A stretch of 64,000 nt of DNA, from positions 95,138 through 159,137 of the forward strand of contig NZ_CALSAN010000008.1 of NCBI RefSeq assembly GCF_943372915.1, given 5' to 3'. Each line of letters begins with the position of its first letter. The first letter of the stretch is position 1. Position numbers and translations under genes: made by a program. Below, in pieces: positions 61,040 through 64,000 of this stretch. Origin of the DNA: Ferrovibrio terrae_A (GTDB lineage Bacteria; Pseudomonadota; Alphaproteobacteria; Ferrovibrionales; Ferrovibrionaceae). A model generated the notes under the pieces. It had not been told where the DNA came from, did not search any database, and saw only the letters and a program-made list of their open reading frames with translations.

Positions 61040-62773
61040 CTAGGGCACCTTTTTCGTGATCTCCGGCATGGCGAAGTCGAAGTCGCAGCCCTGCTCGGCC
61101 TGGGTCACCGTATCGAAATAGAGCCGCTCGTAGCCGCGCCGGCCCTCGCCGGTCGGCAGCGGCGGCAATGCCGCGCGGCGTTTCGCCAGTGTTGCCTCGT
61201 CCACCAGCAGATCGATGCGGCGGCCCTCGGTGTCGAGTTTGATGCGGTCGCCGGTCTGCACCAGCGCCAGCGGGCCACCGGCGGCCGATTCCGGTGCGAT
61301 ATGCAGCACAATGGTGCCATAGGCGGTGCCGCTCATGCGCGCATCCGAAATGCGCACCATGTCTTTCACGCCCTGTTGCGCCAGCATTTTCGGGATCGGG
61401 ATATAGCCGGCCTCGGGCATGCCCGGCGCGCCCTTGGGGCCGGCATTGCGCAGCACCAGGATATCATCGGGCTTCACATCGAGATCGGGTGAGTCCAGGC
61501 GTGCGGCCATATCCGGCAGGCTGTCGAACACCACCGCGCGGCCTTCATGCTGCAGCAGGCTTTGCGTCGCCGCCGCCTGCTTGATGATGGCGCCATCGGG
61601 CGCCAGGTTGCCGCGCAGCACCGCCATGGCGCCGTTCTTGTACACCGGCGCCGCCATGGTGCGGATCACATCCTGTTTCCAGCCCGGCGGCATGGCGTCG
61701 ATATTCTGGCCCAGCGTTTTGCCGGTCACCGTGAGGCAGTCGCGCTCGATCAGGCCGCCCAGCTCGCGCAGGATCGGCGTGAGCCCGCCGGCCTTGTGCA
61801 GGTCTTCCATGTAATGCTGGCCGGTGGGTTTGAGATCGACCAGCACCGGCGTCTCGCGGCCCATCCTGTCATAGCCTTCGAGATCGACGGCGATGCCGCT
61901 GCGGCCTGCCATTGCAGTAAGGTGAATCAGAGCATTGGTGCTGCCGCCGACCGCGAGCAGCACGCGCAGCGCGTTGCGATAGGCGGCCGGCGTGAGGATC
62001 TTGTCCGGCGTCAGGCCTTCGGCCGCCATGGCGACGGCGCGCGTGCCGGTCTGTTCGGCCAGCCGGCGACGTTCGGCATGCACGGCGGGCACCGCAGCGC
62101 CGCCCGGCAGCATCATGCCGAGCGCTTCCACCGTGAGCGCCATGGTCGAGGCCGTGCCCATCACGCCGCAGGTGCCGATGGTGGGGGCGAGTTCGGAATT
62201 CACCTCGTTGATTTCCTGGTCATTCACCTCGCCGGCGCGATAGCGCGCCCAGAAGCGGCGACAATCCGTGCAGGCACCGAGCTTTTCGCCGCGCCAGGAG
62301 CCGGCCAGCATCGGGCCGGTGACGAGCATAATCGCCGGCACATTGGCGCTGGCGGCGCCCATGAGGAGCGCCGGCACGGTCTTGTCGCAGCCGCCCATCA
62401 GGATCACGGCATCCATCGGCTGGGCGCGGATCATCTCTTCCGAATCCATCGCCATCAGGTTGCGCAGATACATGCTGGTGGGATTGGCGAAGCTTTCCTG
62501 GATCGAGATCACCGGGAAGGGCACCGGGATGCCGCCGGCCAGCATGACGCCGCGCGAGGCGGCCTCGATCAGGTCGGGCACATTGCGGTGACAGGCATTG
62601 TAGCCGCTGTCGGTATCGACGATGCCGATGATCGGGCGTTCCAGCGCCTCGTCGGTGTAGCCCAGTGCCTTGATGAAGGCCTTGCGCAGGAAGACGGAGA
62701 AGCCGGCATCGCCATAATTGGCGAGGTTGCGCTTCATGCCGGTGGCTTTCTTGTCAGCAGGCTTGCTGGTCAT
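61040..62773 (-). CDS. IlvD/Edd family sugar-acid dehydratase
   Basis: This is a 577-residue Fe-S dehydratase. 'MGGCDKTVPALLMG', 'GACTDCRRFW' and 'PTIGTCGVMGTASTMA' hold the cluster cysteines. 'DARMSGTAYGTIVLHIAPE' contains the base Ser/Thr region of the pentonate dehydratase branch (arabinonate/xylonate/galactonate-type), not the dihydroxyacid dehydratase of valine synthesis. GGGAG lies seven bases before the ATG at 62773; the upstream frame is not needed. The sugar acid is not determined. It ends 7 bp from the convergent OLD-family gene. Confidence 0.88.
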   Translation of the reverse strand: MTSKPADKKATGMKRNLANYGDAGFSVFLRKAFIKALGYTDEALERPIIGIVDTDSGYNACHRNVPDLIEAASRGVMLAGGIPVPFPVISIQESFANPTSMYLRNLMAMDSEEMIRAQPMDAVILMGGCDKTVPALLMGAASANVPAIMLVTGPMLAGSWRGEKLGACTDCRRFWARYRAGEVNDQEINEVNSELAPTIGTCGVMGTASTMALTVEALGMMLPGGAAVPAVHAERRRLAEQTGTRAVAMAAEGLTPDKILTPAAYRNALRVLLAVGGSTNALIHLTAMAGRSGIAVDLEGYDRMGRETPVLVDLKPTGQHYMEDLHKAGGLTPILRELGGLIERDCLTVTGKTLGQNIDAMPPGWKQDVIRTMAAPVYKNGAMAVLRGNLAPDGAIIKQAAATQSLLQHEGRAVVFDSLPDMAARLDSPDLDVKPDDILVLRNAGPKGAPGMPEAGYIPIPKMLAQQGVKDMVRISDARMSGTAYGTIVLHIAPESAAGGPLALVQTGDRIKLDTEGRRIDLLVDEATLAKRRAALPPLPTGEGRRGYERLYFDTVTQAEQGCDFDFAMPEITKKVP

Positions 62774-62800
62774 CGTTTCACTCCCAAATCGCAATCCTAC

Positions 62801-63535
62801 TTAACCCGCCAGCAGGCCGAGCGCCAGCGGCACCAGGATGGCGGTGAGCAGCGCGTTCAGGCCCATGGCGATGCCGGCAAACGTCCCGGCCAGCGGATGC
62901 ACCTGGAAGGCCCGTGCGGTGCCGATGCCATGGGAGGCCAGGCCGACCGCGAAGCCCCTCGCCCGCCAGTCGGTCACCTTCAGCAGGTTGAACAGCGGCG
63001 TGACGATAATGGCGCCGAGGATGCCGGTGAGCGCCACCATCACCGCGGTCAGCGCCGGGTCGCCGCCCAGCGTGTTGGCGATGCCCATGGCGACTGCCGC
63101 CGTCACCGATTTCGGCGCCATCGCCACCAGCAGCTCCTGCGGCAGGCCGAGCAGGCTGCCGACCAGCAGCACGCTGCCCAGCGCCACGATGGAGCCGACG
63201 AACAGCGCCGCCAGCATCGGCACCAGCGCCTTCAGCACGGTCTTGCGATGCTCATAGAGCGGGAAAGCCAGGGACACGGTGGCGGGGCCGAGCAGGAAAT
63301 GCACGAACTGCGCGCCCTCGAAGTATGTGCCATAGGGCGTGGAGGTCGCCCACAGGATCAGGCCGATCAGCCAGATGCTGTGCAGCACCGGATTGGCCAG
63401 CGGATGCCGGCCGGTCGCCTGCGAGACGCGGTCGGCGGCCACATAAGCCGCCAGCGTCACCGTCAGCCAGAGCAGCGGCGAGCGCGACAGGAAAACCCAC
63501 AGTTCAAATGTGCGGGGGGCGAAGTCGTTGCTCAC
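62801..63535 (-). CDS. lrgB: LrgB/CidB family membrane protein
   Basis: This is a 244-residue membrane protein with about six to seven helices; 'MAPKSVTAAVAMGIANTLGG' and 'GLASHGIGTARAFQVHPLAG' are characteristic of LrgB. LrgAB-type pairs are described as holin-like modulators of murein hydrolases and, in some bacteria and plants, as glycolate/lactate or pyruvate transporters. The start overlaps the lrgA stop by 4 bp. The IlvD-type dehydratase gene lies 27 bp downstream, which fits a link to organic-acid transport. Confidence 0.9.
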   Translation of the reverse strand: MSNDFAPRTFELWVFLSRSPLLWLTVTLAAYVAADRVSQATGRHPLANPVLHSIWLIGLILWATSTPYGTYFEGAQFVHFLLGPATVSLAFPLYEHRKTVLKALVPMLAALFVGSIVALGSVLLVGSLLGLPQELLVAMAPKSVTAAVAMGIANTLGGDPALTAVMVALTGILGAIIVTPLFNLLKVTDWRARGFAVGLASHGIGTARAFQVHPLAGTFAGIAMGLNALLTAILVPLALGLLAG

Positions 63536-63918
63536 TGGCTCACCTCTGTATCGCCGGTGAGGCGCAGCACCAGCTTGAAGGTGAGCAGCGTGGCGATGAG
63601 CGCCGCCACGGTGGAGACCACCAGGGTGATGGCCAGCGCCGTGGCATAAGCGCCGAAGACATCCAGCCGCTGCACCACGCCGACGCCGGCCGGCACGAAC
63701 AGCAGCGAGAGATGCGCGAGGATGGTCTTGCCGGTGGTTTCCAGCTGCGGCCCGGTGAGACTGGCATGCAGACGCGCGCGGAAACGGTCGCGCAGGCCCA
63801 GCAGCAGCAGCATCAGCACCAGGCCAAGCACCGGGCCGGGGATCGGCAGCCCGACGCCGCGCGCCAGCACTTCGCCGGCCAGCTGGCAGAGCAGGATGGT
63901 GGTGAGGGCGGCGATCAT
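63532..63918 (-). CDS. lrgA: LrgA/CidA family membrane protein
   Basis: This is a 128-residue membrane protein with four helices. 'LAGEVLARGVGLPIPGPVLG' in the first half and 'LLFVPAGVGVVQ' later are the CidA/LrgA signatures. The ATG at 63918 is chosen because the first helix starts immediately after it; the open frame continues 26 codons upstream without hydrophobic character. It precedes lrgB in the same operon. Nothing was recognised between 63919 and the window end. Confidence 0.9.
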   Translation of the reverse strand: MIAALTTILLCQLAGEVLARGVGLPIPGPVLGLVLMLLLLGLRDRFRARLHASLTGPQLETTGKTILAHLSLLFVPAGVGVVQRLDVFGAYATALAITLVVSTVAALIATLLTFKLVLRLTGDTEVSQ

Positions 63919-64000
63919 GGCGGGAAGTGTCGCGCAGGCAGCGCGCGGCTGCAATCCGTTTCCCCGTCGTCCTCGGCCTTGCGCCGAGGACCTCACGCAG

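Noticed and set aside
61547..63649. Open frame of 700 codons antisense to the IlvD-type and lrgB genes
   Set aside because: It is a shadow of high third-position GC in the real genes, with no domain or start signal.

Overview
The window looks like chromosomal DNA of a GC-rich alphaproteobacterium, probably Rhodospirillales-like. The evidence is the high GC content, homospermidine synthase, an alphaproteobacterial-type leader before ornithine decarboxylase, a TipN-like polar coiled-coil layout and many FCD-GntR and LysR regulators. The genus cannot be fixed from the sequence alone. No tRNA, rRNA, CRISPR array or insertion sequence was found.

1-11.6 kb is a nitrogen/arginine catabolic block. 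It holds a polar amino acid ABC transporter (its binding protein is cut by the window edge), an ArgH-family lyase, an agmatinase-family ureohydrolase with a divergent LysR regulator, and a PotDABC-type importer ending in a PuuE-like deacetylase. A divergent GntR regulator faces the importer across three copies of a TGTGCACA palindrome. 11.7-16.8 kb is a polyamine locus: agmatinase, a structured leader with a ten-codon upstream ORF (MLFRHIRSLV), ornithine decarboxylase, and homospermidine synthase.

16.8-31.8 kb is mixed housekeeping and accessory DNA. It includes a DUF1194 protein, a three-gene surface-glycan operon (GT2, O-antigen ligase, GT9), a histidine kinase-lipase-HPP operon, two unusual SDR proteins, aspartase, an MFS transporter, a tannase-family lipoprotein and a MaoC-like hydratase. 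31.8-37.8 kb has a 1156-residue membrane-anchored coiled-coil protein divergent from nrdA. 37.9-44.4 kb has a formamidase, an amidohydrolase with a His-rich tail, an SsuABC/NMT1-type importer and a PAS protein.

44.8-53 kb holds a CoA-transferase and a complete phosphite-oxidation operon (ptxABCDE) preceded by four Pho-box half-sites at exact 11-bp spacing. These are followed by ohr-ohrR with its operator, then nrdB, which is about 14 kb from nrdA but carries matching NrdR-box pairs. 53-64 kb contains small metabolic genes, an AstE-like deacylase, an AbrB-type membrane protein, a lysozyme/secreted-protein pair, a tautomerase/LysR pair, one AT-rich OLD-family ATPase-nuclease gene that looks horizontally acquired, an IlvD/Edd sugar-acid dehydratase and lrgAB.

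The strongest leads are the ornithine decarboxylase leader peptide, the Pho-regulated ptx operon with its variant PtxD cofactor site, the NrdR-linked split ribonucleotide reductase, and the orphan OLD-family gene.
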